Source: a bacterium (lineage in GTDB: Bacteria > Verrucomicrobiota > Verrucomicrobiia > Limisphaerales > UBA11358). Taken from it: DNA of 64,000 nt. Below, piece after piece: positions 29,761 through 38,504 of the stretch (its first letter is position 1; the number at the start of each line of letters is the position of its first letter). The translations under genes and the position numbers were made by a program. Where the stretch lies: assembly GCA_021817945.1 (NCBI GenBank), contig JAKAFL010000012.1:1-64000 (forward strand). The letters are read 5' to 3'. The notes beneath the pieces were generated by a model. The model was not told the DNA's origin. It saw only the letters and a list, made by a program, of their open reading frames with translations, and did no database searches.

Positions 29761-29878
29761 ATTTGATTTGTGCGACCCGCATCCAGGTTGTGCGAAAAAT
29801 TTGGACTCTGCACTAAAAAACTCGCTGAACGGCTTCCGTGCCAACGCGTCGCCGATGGCCGCGTTGCAAGGGACTTGA

Positions 29879-30187
29879 GCCGTTTGCCGCCTCAATCGGC
29901 GGCAGCACCCACTTTGGCGTGCCTTAAAAGAAGTGCGTTTCGCCGACGTGTTCACGGTACTCGCGCAATATTCGGATCGCGGTTATACCGTTCGCGTAAT
30001 CGGGTTTTTCAGGGTAGGCAAAAAATTTCCAAGCCTTGTTGAAGCCGATATGCTGCCGGGCGTTGGCGACGCCAACTATGCCTTGAGCGTGGCCGCGTAC
30101 GAGCTGTTCAGAATTCAGCCCAAAGAGGTTGAAACCACTGTCGCCGCCAGCTCGAAGCCCAATTTCAAAAGGAAAAACCGTTCCTGA
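29879..30187 (+). pseudogene. Remnant: C-terminus of PD-(D/E)xK motif protein (DUF4420)
   Basis: The open frame reads LNRRQHPLWRALKEVRFADVFTVLAQYSDRGYTVRVIGFFRVGKKFPSLVEADMLPGVGDANYALSVAAYELF. This resembles the C-terminal end of DUF4420 proteins, which have the FPRL...DLPxGVGDxxYxL pattern. The first two-thirds of such a protein are missing. The TGA is followed at once by the AIPR-like frame, the gene order seen in Z1-DUF4420-AIPR defence clusters. The family match is from memory of the pattern. Confidence 0.55.
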
Positions 30188-30188
30188 A

Positions 30189-30427
30189 TTGGATCAATTC
30201 GCCCAAGGCCTTCACCAAGAAGTGCAGGTGAAATGCGCAGACGACGCTTCGCTGCAAATGCGGGAGGACGCCTTTACCGAATGCGTCTTGGAACGGCTCG
30301 CCGAGCATAACGAGGCCGACAACGCAGAAATGATTTGTCCCAGCCTTCGTTGGGAATCGCGTGGACGCTTCCCCGCCGCGAAGATTAACGCATGGGCGTT
30401 GTCTGGTGACGGCGCGGTCAACCTGTA
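30189..30427 (+). pseudogene. Remnant: N-terminus of AIPR (abortive infection) protein
   Basis: From a TTG at 30189 the frame reads LDQFAQGLHQEVQVKCADD..., REDAFTECVLERLAEHNEADNAEM, then RGRFPAAKINAWALSGDGAVNLY. The first part and the K-x-N-A-W-A-L-S-G-D-G block are characteristic of the AIPR family N-terminus. Intact AIPR proteins are about 600-700 residues, but here the homology stops near residue 80 and another gene (Vsr) continues in a different frame. The ORF 30129-30773 that spans the junction is therefore a chimera, not a gene. Confidence 0.6.
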
Positions 30428-30715
30428 TTCGGAAAACCAGATTTCATTTTCCGCTCGGCAAGACTGGCGGTTTTTGTTGACGGCTGTTTCTGGCATGGTT
30501 GTCCCAAGCATTGCAAAATCCCAGTCGGCAATCGTGCATTCTGGAAGACGAAATTCGCTGCGAACAAGACCCGCGACCGCCGCGTTAACCGCGAGTTGCG
30601 AAAGCTCGGCTGGCGAGTCATTCGGATTTGGGAACACGACCTCGCCAAGCGCTGCGGGGCATGTGTTCGGAAGATTCAAGGCGCTACAAACTTATCGCCT
30701 TCGGGGTCCAGATAA
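30410..30715 (+). pseudogene. vsr: Remnant: C-terminal two-thirds of Vsr mismatch endonuclease
   Basis: This frame is not in the ORF track because it has no start. It reads GQPVFGKPDFIFRSARLAVFVDGCFWHGCPKHCKIPVGNRAFWKTKFAANKTRDRRVNRELRKLGWRVIRIWEHDLAKRC to a TAA at 30713. The FVDGCFWHGCP zinc/active-site block, the FWxxKxxxNxxRD stretch and GWRVIRIWEHDL are diagnostic of very-short-patch repair endonucleases, which fix T:G mismatches made by m5C deamination. The N-terminal third is replaced by AIPR sequence, and a TGA at 30407 closes the frame. Confidence 0.8.
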
Positions 30716-30902
30716 CCGGCGGCGGCGAAACGTTTCACAATTTGCCGGAACCTGGGATCGGTGCTGTTCATAAAATTCTGAAAAGCGAACCGGTCGTCCT
30801 GTTTGGTCGTCACCACGGCCTTGGGGTTAAAATCATACAGTGCCGCCGGGAATTGAAAGAATCCGCAAACCGTCTTGCACTTCTGCGCGTACGCGACCAA
30901 GC
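30676..30902 (-). pseudogene. Probable truncated ORF of unknown family
   Basis: The minus-strand frame reads MVAYAQKCKTVCGFFQFPAALYDFNPKAVVTTKQDDRFAFQNFMNSTDPRFRQIVKRFAAAGYLDPEGDKFVAP. The composition looks protein-like, unlike the shadow frames around it, and a stop lies just upstream. It is wedged between the Vsr end and an integrase-like tail on the other strand, so it is likely the C-terminal end of a broken gene. I do not recognise it. Confidence 0.35.
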
Positions 30903-31024
30903 GTTACCTGCACCTGACAATTGCCGACTTGAAAGAGGCCCGTCGCCAGTTCCATCCGCGTGAACGGGACGAACAAGGCGAAGCGCTGACTAATCATGAA
31001 AAACCATCGCACTTGCCAAAATGA
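30857..31024 (+). pseudogene. Remnant: C-terminal tail of tyrosine recombinase (integrase)
   Basis: The open frame reads YATKRYLHLTIADLKEARRQFHPRERDEQGEALTNHEKPSHLPK and stops at 31022. The T-x-R-Y-L-H-L...DLKEAR..FHPR pattern is what follows the catalytic Tyr box at the end of many XerC/phage-type integrases. Everything upstream of the Tyr box is missing. It ends 26 bases before the antitoxin gene. Confidence 0.45.
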
Positions 31025-31049
31025 GCCAACTGGCCGATATTTTTGGTGC

Positions 31050-31295
31050 ATGAGCATTGCCGCCCAGACTGTGGCCGAAATGATGGCCTTGCCGGAACAA
31101 GACCGGGCATTCCTTGCCCGTCAACTCATTGCCAGCCTCGATGACACCGTGGACGCGGATGGTGAGGCGCAATGGAACGAAGTCATTGACCGCCGTTCCC
31201 GCGAGATTGAGGAAGGCAAAGTCAGTTGTCGCCCGGTGGAACAGGTTATTGGGGACATCCGGCAAAAACTCCATGCACGTCGTCAGCCATCCTGA
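31050..31295 (+). CDS. Addiction-module antitoxin (TIGR02574-type)
   Basis: 81 residues from ATG 31050 (MSIAAQTVAEMMALPEQDRAFLARQLIASLDDTVDADGEAQWNEVIDRRSREIEEGKVSCRPVEQV). The pattern ALPxxDRxxLxxxLxxSLD...W..EI..R..E...G is that of the putative addiction-module component family. The protein would bind and neutralise the adjacent RelE/ParE toxin and repress the operon. The ORF start at 30996 is rejected because it adds integrase-tail sequence out of frame. Confidence 0.85.
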   Translation: MSIAAQTVAEMMALPEQDRAFLARQLIASLDDTVDADGEAQWNEVIDRRSREIEEGKVSCRPVEQVIGDIRQKLHARRQPS

Positions 31296-31563
31296 AGCCG
31301 ACGAGGAACTGGAAGCGGCGGTGCTCTGGTATGAAGAAAGGCAGCCCGGCCTGGGCGGCGACTTCCTTGAACAATTTGAACTCACGCTGCGCCGCATCGT
31401 GGCCGAGCCGGAACGCTGGCGCAAAATCCGGGGCGAGAACCGCAAGCTCAACTTCCACCGCTTTCCCTACGCCATCGTTTACAGTGTGCAGGCCGACGCG
31501 CTTTTCGTCAAAGCCGTGATGCACCTGCACCGCCGGCCGCTCTACTGGAAAGGCCGCGTGTGA
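31273..31563 (+). CDS. RelE/ParE-family toxin
   Basis: 96 residues from ATG 31273 (MHVVSHPEADEELEAAVLWYEERQPGLGGDFLEQFELTLRRIVAEPERWRKI). The A-x-x-E-L...A..WYE....GLG..F motif and the C-terminal FPYAIVYSVQADALFVKAVMHLHRRPLYW match ParE/RelE toxins of the RHH/TIGR02574 type. It overlaps the antitoxin by 23 bases, so the two are coupled. The pair appears intact beside the gene remnants and may have helped hold the region. Confidence 0.88.
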   Translation: MHVVSHPEADEELEAAVLWYEERQPGLGGDFLEQFELTLRRIVAEPERWRKIRGENRKLNFHRFPYAIVYSVQADALFVKAVMHLHRRPLYWKGRV

Positions 31564-31744
31564 GCCGCCGCATTTGGGCATTTCCAGAACCACCACCATT
31601 CAAGGAACATATTTGTCATATTGATTCAAGCGTGGGTTTGGCGGAAAACGGCCACCAATTTTTACAGCTTTTGAAGAAAGCCCACATCGCTTGGTACAAA
31701 TGGTCTTTGCGCTCCCGCCCCCACGCGACCTCCCGCACGAAGGC

Positions 31745-31773
31745 TTGGCAAAAAACAACCCTCCCTATATGCT
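31745..31773 (+). promoter_or_regulatory. Promoter of tRNA-Arg
   Basis: TTGGCA (31745-31750) and TATGCT (31768-31773) are separated by 17 bases, ending 12 bases before the tRNA 5' end. Each matches the sigma-70 consensus in four of six positions. Confidence 0.4.
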
Positions 31774-31785
31774 GGCGGGGTCGAG

Positions 31786-31861
31786 GCTCCCGTAGCTCAA
31801 ATGGATAGAGCAGCAGTTTCCTAAACTGCCTATCACGGTTCAATTCCGTGCGGGGGCACCA
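31786..31861 (+). tRNA. tRNA-Arg (anticodon CCU)
   Basis: A complete cloverleaf. The acceptor stem GCTCCCG pairs with CGGGGGC. The D-arm is GCTC...GAGC. The anticodon arm is GCAGT-TTCCTAA-ACTGC with anticodon CCT. The T-arm is CACGG-TTCAATT-CCGTG. The 3' CCA is encoded. It reads AGG codons. It marks the edge between the accessory region and the housekeeping ruv/priA genes and could be an integration site for the vanished integrase element; I find no copy of its 3' end elsewhere in the window. Confidence 0.97.
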
Positions 31862-31998
31862 TTTTTCACCAGGCCATCCCGCAGCCCGCCGCCTTCACTA
31901 CCGCATTCTCCGTCTCCTCGCTCCCTGCGCGCGGCCCATGCCGGTCCCGGGGGAATGGCGGGCGGTGTTTTTTCTTTTTTGAGGTGCCTGCCAGTGGC

Positions 31999-32649
31999 AT
32001 GATTCGGGCCATGGGCATTTCCCCCCGTCAGTTTGAGCAGATGAAGGATCGCGTCTCAGGCCGCGGTCCGCGCGGGGGCATGGACCTTTTGGGGGTGCAG
32101 GGCAACCTGGCTGCCAGCCTGGTGCCTGGAATCGTCCTGGGTGTGGACCCATCCCTGCGGGGAACCGGGTACGGCATCATTCGATTTGGCAAATCCGCGC
32201 AGTCCCTGGGCCAGGGCGCGCAAGGGGAAGTCCTGGCGCAAGGCACCATCCGCTGTCCACGGGATTGGGAAAGGTCGCGCTGCCTGGCCATGATCTCCAC
32301 CACCCTCCGGGAAATCGTCCGGTTGCACCGGCCCGAGGTGTGCGCGGTGGAAGGTTTGTTTTTTGCCCAGAACCTTCGCACCGCCCTGATCATGGGCGAG
32401 GCGAGGGGCGCGGCGATGGCCGTGGCCGCCGAGGCGGGCCTGCCCATCCATGAAATCGCCACCCGCAAGGTGAAGCAGGCGGTGGTGGGGTATGGCGCTG
32501 CACAAAAGGCGGCGGTGGCCAAAATGGTGCAGCGCATGCTGGCCCTGGCTGAGGTGCCGGAGCCTGACGCAGCGGATGCCCTGGCCCTGGCCCTGACGCA
32601 TTTCCGGGATTATTCCCGCCATCGCCTAGGCTCTCTCAAACGAATTTAA
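31999..32649 (+). CDS. ruvC: Holliday junction endonuclease RuvC
   Basis: 216 residues if started at ATG 31999; the family is usually 160-190 residues, so a later start (32041 or 32080) is possible. Catalytic acidic residues are visible: Asp in VLGVDPSLRGTGYG, Glu in CAVEGLFFAQN, and the C-terminal DAADALALALTH. It resolves Holliday junctions with RuvAB. ruvA follows 67 bases on; ruvB is not in the window. Confidence 0.93.
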   Translation: MIRAMGISPRQFEQMKDRVSGRGPRGGMDLLGVQGNLAASLVPGIVLGVDPSLRGTGYGIIRFGKSAQSLGQGAQGEVLAQGTIRCPRDWERSRCLAMISTTLREIVRLHRPEVCAVEGLFFAQNLRTALIMGEARGAAMAVAAEAGLPIHEIATRKVKQAVVGYGAAQKAAVAKMVQRMLALAEVPEPDAADALALALTHFRDYSRHRLGSLKRI

Positions 32650-32716
32650 GCATGCACCATTTAAAATTCCAACCGCATCCCGCCCCCGTTGTGGCCGTCC
32701 AAGCCAGGAGGGGGCC

Positions 32717-33319
32717 ATGATATCCTTCCTCCAAGGCAGGCTGGTGGAGTCCCTGCCCACGCAGGTGGTGGTGGACGTGGGTGGCGTGGGTTATGAGGCG
32801 CTTATCCCGCTTTCATCCTACGACAAACTGCCGGAACAGGGTCAGCCGGTGAAACTGCTCACCCAGCTTGTGGTGCGGGAGGATGCGCATGTCCTGTACG
32901 GATTCATGAGCGCGGCGGAACGGGATTTGTTCCGCGCCCTGGTTCAAAACGTGAGTGGAATAGGTCCCAAGACCGCCTTGAACATTCTCAGCGGAATGCC
33001 GGTGGCGGAATTTCGCGCGGCGGTGTCCCAGGGCAACGTGCAGGCGCTGGCCGGCATCACCGGGGTGGGCCGCAAGACGGCCGAGCGCATCGTGGTGGAG
33101 TTGCGGGATAAAATGTCCCTGGCGGAGGGCGCTGCGGCGGGCGCGGGCCGCGCGGGTGGGGCGGCAGGGGACCAAAGGGTGCAGGATGCGGCGCTGGCCC
33201 TGATGGCCCTGGGGTTCAAGCCGGCTGCGGCGCAGGAAACGGTCCGTGCCGCCGAAGCCATGCTGGGCAAGGACGCCTCGGTGGAGGAATTGGTGCGGGC
33301 CAGTCTCAAAAAAGGCTGA
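32717..33319 (+). CDS. ruvA: Holliday junction branch-migration protein RuvA
   Basis: 200 residues: N-terminal OB fold (MISFLQGRLVESLPTQVVVDVGGVGYEALIP), two helix-hairpin-helix motifs (LVQNVSGIGPKTALNILSGM, LAGITGVGRKTAERIVVEL) and the C-terminal domain III that contacts RuvB (DAALALMALGFKPAAAQETV). Full length. A Gly/Ala-rich linker joins domains II and III. Confidence 0.96.
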   Translation: MISFLQGRLVESLPTQVVVDVGGVGYEALIPLSSYDKLPEQGQPVKLLTQLVVREDAHVLYGFMSAAERDLFRALVQNVSGIGPKTALNILSGMPVAEFRAAVSQGNVQALAGITGVGRKTAERIVVELRDKMSLAEGAAAGAGRAGGAAGDQRVQDAALALMALGFKPAAAQETVRAAEAMLGKDASVEELVRASLKKG

Positions 33320-33322
33320 GTC

Positions 33323-34036
33323 ATGGGGGCAAAGCCATCCATGCCGCCGCGCAGAACGGGACCCGGCGCGGTTCAGCCCAATGCCCCGCGCTGGCATCAG
33401 CGTCTGCTGGCGCTTCTCCTCTGGCTGCTCGTGGGCGCCCTGTCCAAGACACTGCGCTATCGCATTCAGGATCCCCATGGTTTTCTGGCCGGCAAGAATG
33501 ATGAACCGATGATTTTTTGTTTCTGGCACAATCGCCTGGCGTTGTGCGTGGAGTTGTTCCACCGGTTCCGCAAGCGGCAACGGACCGGTCCGGGCGTGGC
33601 CGGGCTGGTGAGCGCAAGCAGGGATGGGGCCTTGTTATCAGCCATCTTCGAGCGGTTTGGCGTGGTGCCGGTGCGCGGCTCCAGCAGCCGCCGCGGCGCC
33701 CAGGCCCTGCTGGAACTCACCACATGGTCCGAGCGCGGTTTTGACCTGGCCATCACGCCGGATGGCCCTCGCGGACCGCGCTATGCCATGGCGGAGGGAG
33801 TGGCCGCCCTGGCCAGCCTCACCGGCCGCGCCATCCTGCCCGTGTCCTACGGGTTGAAACGGAAAATAACCCTGAATAGCTGGGACGGCTTCCAAATCCC
33901 GATCCCATTCACACGCTGTGATGTGGTCCTGGGCAGGGTTTTTCAGGCCCCCGCCTCCAGCCTGGCCGATGACGCTGAACGGGAAAAGTTCAGGCAATCC
34001 TTGGAGGCGGAATTGCGATCCATCACCCGGGATTAA
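33323..34036 (+). CDS. DUF374 lysophospholipid acyltransferase-like protein
   Basis: 237 residues starting three bases after ruvA. The conserved DUF374 blocks are present: MIFCFWHNRL (with the His of the acyltransferase HxxxxD-like site), LVSASRDGALLSAIFERFGVVPVRGSSSRRGAQALLEL, and ITPDGPRGPRYAMAEGVAALASLTGRAILPVSY. One hydrophobic segment lies at the N-terminus. It probably acylates a lipid at the inner membrane, possibly lipid A-related. Confidence 0.85.
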   Translation: MGAKPSMPPRRTGPGAVQPNAPRWHQRLLALLLWLLVGALSKTLRYRIQDPHGFLAGKNDEPMIFCFWHNRLALCVELFHRFRKRQRTGPGVAGLVSASRDGALLSAIFERFGVVPVRGSSSRRGAQALLELTTWSERGFDLAITPDGPRGPRYAMAEGVAALASLTGRAILPVSYGLKRKITLNSWDGFQIPIPFTRCDVVLGRVFQAPASSLADDAEREKFRQSLEAELRSITRD

Positions 34037-34129
34037 TCCATCGAAACCGACCTTCATGAATCCATTTCCCAGTTACACAGGGTCGTGCGGCGGCCTGTGC
34101 CGCAGGCCGGAACGGCTGCCTTGCGCCTT

Positions 34130-36439
34130 ATGATTGCCCGGGTGAGTCTTGAGCTGGCGTTGAACAAGGAGTTTGACTACGTGGTGCCTGCGGACCTGGC
34201 CGGACGCGTGGAGGTGGGCAGCCGTGTGCAAGTGCCGTTTGGCGCCCGGGTCCTGCCGGGCGTGGTCACCGCCGTGGCCGAGGAATCGGCTCATGCCCGC
34301 CTTAAATCCATCATCAAGGTGATTGGAAACCAGGCCCTGGTCACGGAAAAGGTCATGCGTCTGGCGCGGTGGATGGGGGAGTATTACTGTTGTGCGCCCG
34401 AGACCGCGCTCAAGGCGGTTTTGCCGGAGGCGGTGCGCCGCGAGGATGCCTCCTGGAAAGAGCGCCTCGTGGCCCGGCTCAATCCATCCGGCGCAGGCGT
34501 GGCCTTGACCAAAAGGCAGAAGGAAATTGTCGGAATTTTGCAGGAAAGGGGCGCCATGCCGCTGGCTGCGCTGGTGGCCCAGGCCGGCTCCACCACGGCA
34601 ACCATCCGCAAGCTGGAGGACCTGGGTGCCCTGGAATTGGCCAGTGAAATTGCCGAGCGCGATCCCCATGCGCACGAGCAGACCGTGCCTTCGCAGCCCC
34701 TGGCCTTGAACCCCGCCCAAGCCGCCGCCCTGGCACGTGTGGTGCGGGCCATGGAGAATAAATCGGGCGGCGCCTTTCTGCTGCACGGTGTCACCGGGTC
34801 GGGAAAAACAGAGGTGTACCTGCAAGCCATCACCCGCGCGCTCGAACTGGGCGGCGGGGCGATCGTGCTGGTGCCGGAGATCGCCCTCACGCCGCAGACG
34901 GTGGAGCGGTTCAAGGCCCGGTTCAGCCACGGGACCATGCAGACCCGCGTGGCGGTGCTGCACTCCCACCTCAGCCAGGGAGAGCGCCACGATGAATGGC
35001 ACAAAATCCGCCAGGGCCGCGCGCGCATTGTGATCGGTGCCCGGTCCGCCATTTTTGCCCCCGTGGAACCGCTTGGCCTGGTGATCGTGGATGAGGAGCA
35101 CGAGCACACCTACAAGCAGGAGGAGATGCCCCGGTACCATGCGCGCGATGTGGCCATCATGCGCGGGCGCATGGAGCAGTCCGTGGTCCTGCTCGGCTCC
35201 GCCACGCCCTCGATGGAAAGTTATGCCAACGCCCGGCAGGGCCGTTACGAGCTGCTTGAGATGCCCGACCGCGTGGATGACCGCCGACTGCCCCGCGTGC
35301 GCGTGGTGGACATGCGCCAAACCGCGCGGCAGGACAAGGCTCCGCCCACTTTCTCACCCCAACTCAAGGAGGCCATCCTCCAGCGCCTGGAACGCAGGGA
35401 GCAAACCATCCTCTTTCTCAACCGCCGCGGTTATTCCAGCTCGCTTCAGTGCCCAAAGTGCGGCTTTGTGGCCCAGTGCCCCCATTGCAGCATCAGCCTG
35501 ACCTATCATCGCACCGAGCAAAAGCTGGCCTGCCACGTGTGCGGCCATGCGGAAAAGGCCCCGCATGTCTGTCCGCAGCCCAAGTGCGCCCATCCGGGAA
35601 TCCGATTTGCCGGAACCGGCACCCAACGAGTGGAGGAAATCCTCGCGCGCCTGTTTCCCCACGCCCGCGTCCGCCGCATGGATGCCGATACCATGCGGCG
35701 AAAGGATGATTACCGGACCGTGCTGGGGGAATTCCGCAGTGGCAAGACAGACATCCTGCTGGGCACACAGATGATTGCCAAGGGCCTGCATTTCCCCAAC
35801 GTCACCCTTGTGGGCATCATTTATGCCGACCTGGCCTTGTACCAGCCGGATTTCCGGGCCGGGGAGCGCACCTTCCAATTGCTGACCCAGGTGGCGGGCC
35901 GGGCCGGGCGCGGCGATGTGGAGGGCGAGGTGTTTGTGCAGGCCTTTGCGCCATTTCATCCAGCCATCCAATATGCCCGTCGCCACGATTTCCAGGGCTT
36001 TTATGAACAGGAAATGGAAATGCGCGCGCAACTGCGCTATCCGCCGCATGGTCGTCTGGCCCTGATCACCCTCAAAAGCCGGAGCGATGAAAAGGTCAAG
36101 GCTGCGGCGGCCAATTTGCGCCAGCAAATGGACAAGCCCCTTGCCGCACAAGGCGGAAAAACCGGGGGAACCACGGCGGATTTATTTGAAGCCGAACCGG
36201 CGGTCAAACCAGGCGGGTCGAACAAGCCCGGGTGCGACCGTCCGCCTGCGGACCTTCTCATCTCCGGCCCGGCTCCGGCGCCCTTGTTGAAGGCTGAGGG
36301 TTTTTACCGCCATCAAATCCTCCTGCGCACCCGGGCCATGACCGCCCTGAGCCGGTACCTTGCCTGCCTGATGACCCAATGGCCCGTGCCGCCGGAGGTG
36401 TCCGTGGGGGTGGATATTGATCCCGTGGACATGAGTTGA
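34130..36439 (+). CDS. priA: Primosomal replication restart helicase PriA
   Basis: 769 residues from ATG 34130 (MIARVSLELALNKEFDYVVPADLAGRVEVGSRVQVPFG). It has the 3'-BD N-terminal domain, Walker A GVTGSGKTEVYL, the DEEH box VIVDEEHEHTYKQEE, the zinc-binding region (CPKCGFVAQCPHCSISLTYHR...CHVCGHAEKAPHVCPQPKC) and helicase motif VI (QVAGRAGRG). It restarts stalled replication forks. Its neighbourhood with ruvC and ruvA is a recombination-repair cluster. The 3' end abuts a palindromic element. Confidence 0.95.
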   Translation: MIARVSLELALNKEFDYVVPADLAGRVEVGSRVQVPFGARVLPGVVTAVAEESAHARLKSIIKVIGNQALVTEKVMRLARWMGEYYCCAPETALKAVLPEAVRREDASWKERLVARLNPSGAGVALTKRQKEIVGILQERGAMPLAALVAQAGSTTATIRKLEDLGALELASEIAERDPHAHEQTVPSQPLALNPAQAAALARVVRAMENKSGGAFLLHGVTGSGKTEVYLQAITRALELGGGAIVLVPEIALTPQTVERFKARFSHGTMQTRVAVLHSHLSQGERHDEWHKIRQGRARIVIGARSAIFAPVEPLGLVIVDEEHEHTYKQEEMPRYHARDVAIMRGRMEQSVVLLGSATPSMESYANARQGRYELLEMPDRVDDRRLPRVRVVDMRQTARQDKAPPTFSPQLKEAILQRLERREQTILFLNRRGYSSSLQCPKCGFVAQCPHCSISLTYHRTEQKLACHVCGHAEKAPHVCPQPKCAHPGIRFAGTGTQRVEEILARLFPHARVRRMDADTMRRKDDYRTVLGEFRSGKTDILLGTQMIAKGLHFPNVTLVGIIYADLALYQPDFRAGERTFQLLTQVAGRAGRGDVEGEVFVQAFAPFHPAIQYARRHDFQGFYEQEMEMRAQLRYPPHGRLALITLKSRSDEKVKAAAANLRQQMDKPLAAQGGKTGGTTADLFEAEPAVKPGGSNKPGCDRPPADLLISGPAPAPLLKAEGFYRHQILLRTRAMTALSRYLACLMTQWPVPPEVSVGVDIDPVDMS

Positions 36440-36604
36440 ACCCGAAAAACGAAATTGAAAGGGGCAAGATGTGGCAAGATGCTGGAGCGGAAACTCTTTG
36501 GAAAAATCGGAACCATACCCGAAGCGGTCTGTTGAGATATTTTCAAAGAGTTTACACCCAAAAGATTGGCGCAGATTGGCCTTTTGAATTTCGTTTTTCG
36601 GGAT
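36440..36604. repeat. Palindromic intergenic element, long form (copy D)
   Basis: Arms CCCGAAAAACGAAATTGAAAGG and CCTTTTGAATTTCGTTTTTCGGG are almost perfect inverted copies. The element starts right after the priA stop and ends 29 bases before the stop of the convergent ABC gene, so it occupies nearly the whole gap. It is the best-preserved long copy. Confidence 0.92.
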
Positions 36605-36632
36605 GAAATGGGCACCGAGGTTCATCCTCCGT

Positions 36633-38504
36633 TCAGCCTCTGGCGGTGGCCCGGGTAAACTCGTCATGCAGCCGTGCGTACAGTCCTTGTTTTTGCAATA
36701 GCGAGTCATGCGTGCCGCGCTCTGCGATCCTGCCCCGGTCCAGGACCAGCACCAGGTCGGCTTTTCGAATGGTGCTCAGGCGGTGGGCCACGATGAAGGC
36801 GGTGCGCCCGCGCAGGAGCCGCTCCAAGGCCCGTTGCAGCCGCGCCTCAGTCACCGAATCAATCGCGCTGGTGGCCTCGTCCAAAACCACGATCCTGGGA
36901 TTGGCCAGCATGGCGCGCGCAAAACAAATCCATTGCCTCTGCCCGAGGGAAAGGGAGGCCCCGCGCTCCGCCACGCGGGTGTGCAAGCCCTCGGGCAGGT
37001 CTTTCACCAAATCCAGGCAATCCAGCTCCGCCAGCACCCCCAGGACATCCTCCACGCTTGCATCCGGGCGCGCCAGACGCAGGTTCTCCAGCACCGTGCC
37101 GGTGAATAAATAATTGTTTTGCGGCACCGACCCCATCTGGCGCCTCAGGGATTGGGTGGAGACCGCCGTCAGGTCCACCCCATCCACCCGGATGATGCCG
37201 TCCGTGGGGAGATAAAACTTTTGCAGCAGGGCGGCCAGCGTGGTTTTGCCGCTCCCTGTGTGGCCCACCAGGGCCACAGACTGTCCCGGCAGGGCTGTGA
37301 AGGTGATGTCAGCCAGGACCGGTCGGCCGGGTTGGTAGTGGAAATGGACATTCTCAAAATCCACCCTTCCCTCAATGCGGCCCAGGGGTTTGGCCTCTGG
37401 CGCATCCTGCCAGTCCGGCGGCTCATCCATGAGCCGGAAAAGCCGCTCCGCCCCGGCCATGGCCGTGAGCGCCTGGTTCAGTTGGTTGCCAATCACCTGC
37501 ACGGGATCAAAAAACAGGCTGGCCAGGAAGAAAAACATCACCACGTCTCCTTCATCCATGTGCATCCAGCCATGCCAGCGCAAGGCGCCGTAGCCCCCCA
37601 GCAGGACCATGGCGCCCAAAAATAACTGGCTCTTTAATTGCAGCAGCGGCACAAATACCGCCGATGCCTGGGCCACCCCCACGTTGTTCTCCCCGTGGCG
37701 GTTCACAAGGCGCCCAAAAAAATCCGAATTCAAATCCTGCCGCACAAAAGCCTGCGTCACCCGCACGCCCCCCACCGACTCTGCCAGCGTGGAGGAAACA
37801 CGGCTCCAGGATTCCTGCACCCGGCGGGTGCGCCGGGCCATTTCAACCTGGTAATTGCGGTTCACCACCCAGATGGCCGGCGCCAGCGCCAGCATCAGCA
37901 CAAACAATTTCCAGTCATACCACGCCATCAATGCGGCGGACACCGCCATCTGCAAAACCTGCACCACCAGCACGAACGCCACGTCCTGCACCCCCGCCCG
38001 CACGCTGTCAATATCCGAGGTCATCCGGCTGATCAACCGTCCGAATTTGGTCCGGTTATAGAAGCCCATGGGCATGGACAGCACGCGCGCAAACAAGTCC
38101 CGGCGCAGGTCATGCACCACCGCCTCGCCCAATTCCAGCGCATACCGCTGCCGGAAATGAAAACCCCCCACCGTGGCCAGCGCCAGCGCCAGGTACCCGG
38201 CGGCATAGAGCGTTATGCCATGCCAGTCCCGGTGCGCAATCGGCCCGTTGAGAGTGCACCCGATCAACCAGGCCAGCGCCGGCAATTGGCAGCCCCGAAC
38301 CAGCGTGAGCGCGAACAATGCGTTGCGCCGGCGCGCATGGGGAATGGTGTAATGATGCAGCCGCCGAATCAGCCCCAGGGAAAGCGGCGCCTTGTCCGGC
38401 TCCCGCTCCGCGGCGTCATTGTAATGCGTGATCGCCTCGCGGTTCGAGAAATGCCCCGCGTCCTCCCGGCTCTCACGCCCATTGTCCTTTTCCCTGCTCT
38501 TCAT
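36633..38504 (-). CDS. ABC exporter half-transporter, subunit with consensus Walker B
   Basis: 623 residues: a six-helix ABC transmembrane domain (about 60-370) fused to an ATPase domain. Walker A is [14 protein letters not shown] and Walker [13 protein letters not shown] has the catalytic Glu. The signature is LSLGQ instead of LSGGQ. Its start overlaps the end of the partner gene by four bases (ATGA), which marks a heterodimeric exporter. Paired with the Asp-type Walker B of the partner, this gives one full and one degenerate ATP site, as in TM287/288 or LmrCD. The substrate is unknown (lipid or drug). Confidence 0.88.
   Translation of the reverse strand: MKSREKDNGRESREDAGHFSNREAITHYNDAAEREPDKAPLSLGLIRRLHHYTIPHARRRNALFALTLVRGCQLPALAWLIGCTLNGPIAHRDWHGITLYAAGYLALALATVGGFHFRQRYALELGEAVVHDLRRDLFARVLSMPMGFYNRTKFGRLISRMTSDIDSVRAGVQDVAFVLVVQVLQMAVSAALMAWYDWKLFVLMLALAPAIWVVNRNYQVEMARRTRRVQESWSRVSSTLAESVGGVRVTQAFVRQDLNSDFFGRLVNRHGENNVGVAQASAVFVPLLQLKSQLFLGAMVLLGGYGALRWHGWMHMDEGDVVMFFFLASLFFDPVQVIGNQLNQALTAMAGAERLFRLMDEPPDWQDAPEAKPLGRIEGRVDFENVHFHYQPGRPVLADITFTALPGQSVALVGHTGSGKTTLAALLQKFYLPTDGIIRVDGVDLTAVSTQSLRRQMGSVPQNNYLFTGTVLENLRLARPDASVEDVLGVLAELDCLDLVKDLPEGLHTRVAERGASLSLGQRQWICFARAMLANPRIVVLDEATSAIDSVTEARLQRALERLLRGRTAFIVAHRLSTIRKADLVLVLDRGRIAERGTHDSLLQKQGLYARLHDEFTRATARG

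Noticed and set aside
30129-30773. 214-aa ORF as an intact gene
   Set aside because: It joins an AIPR N-terminus to out-of-frame Vsr sequence, so the second half is meaningless in this frame.
34073-35320. 415-aa minus-strand ORF
   Set aside because: It is antisense to priA, whose motifs are complete on the plus strand.
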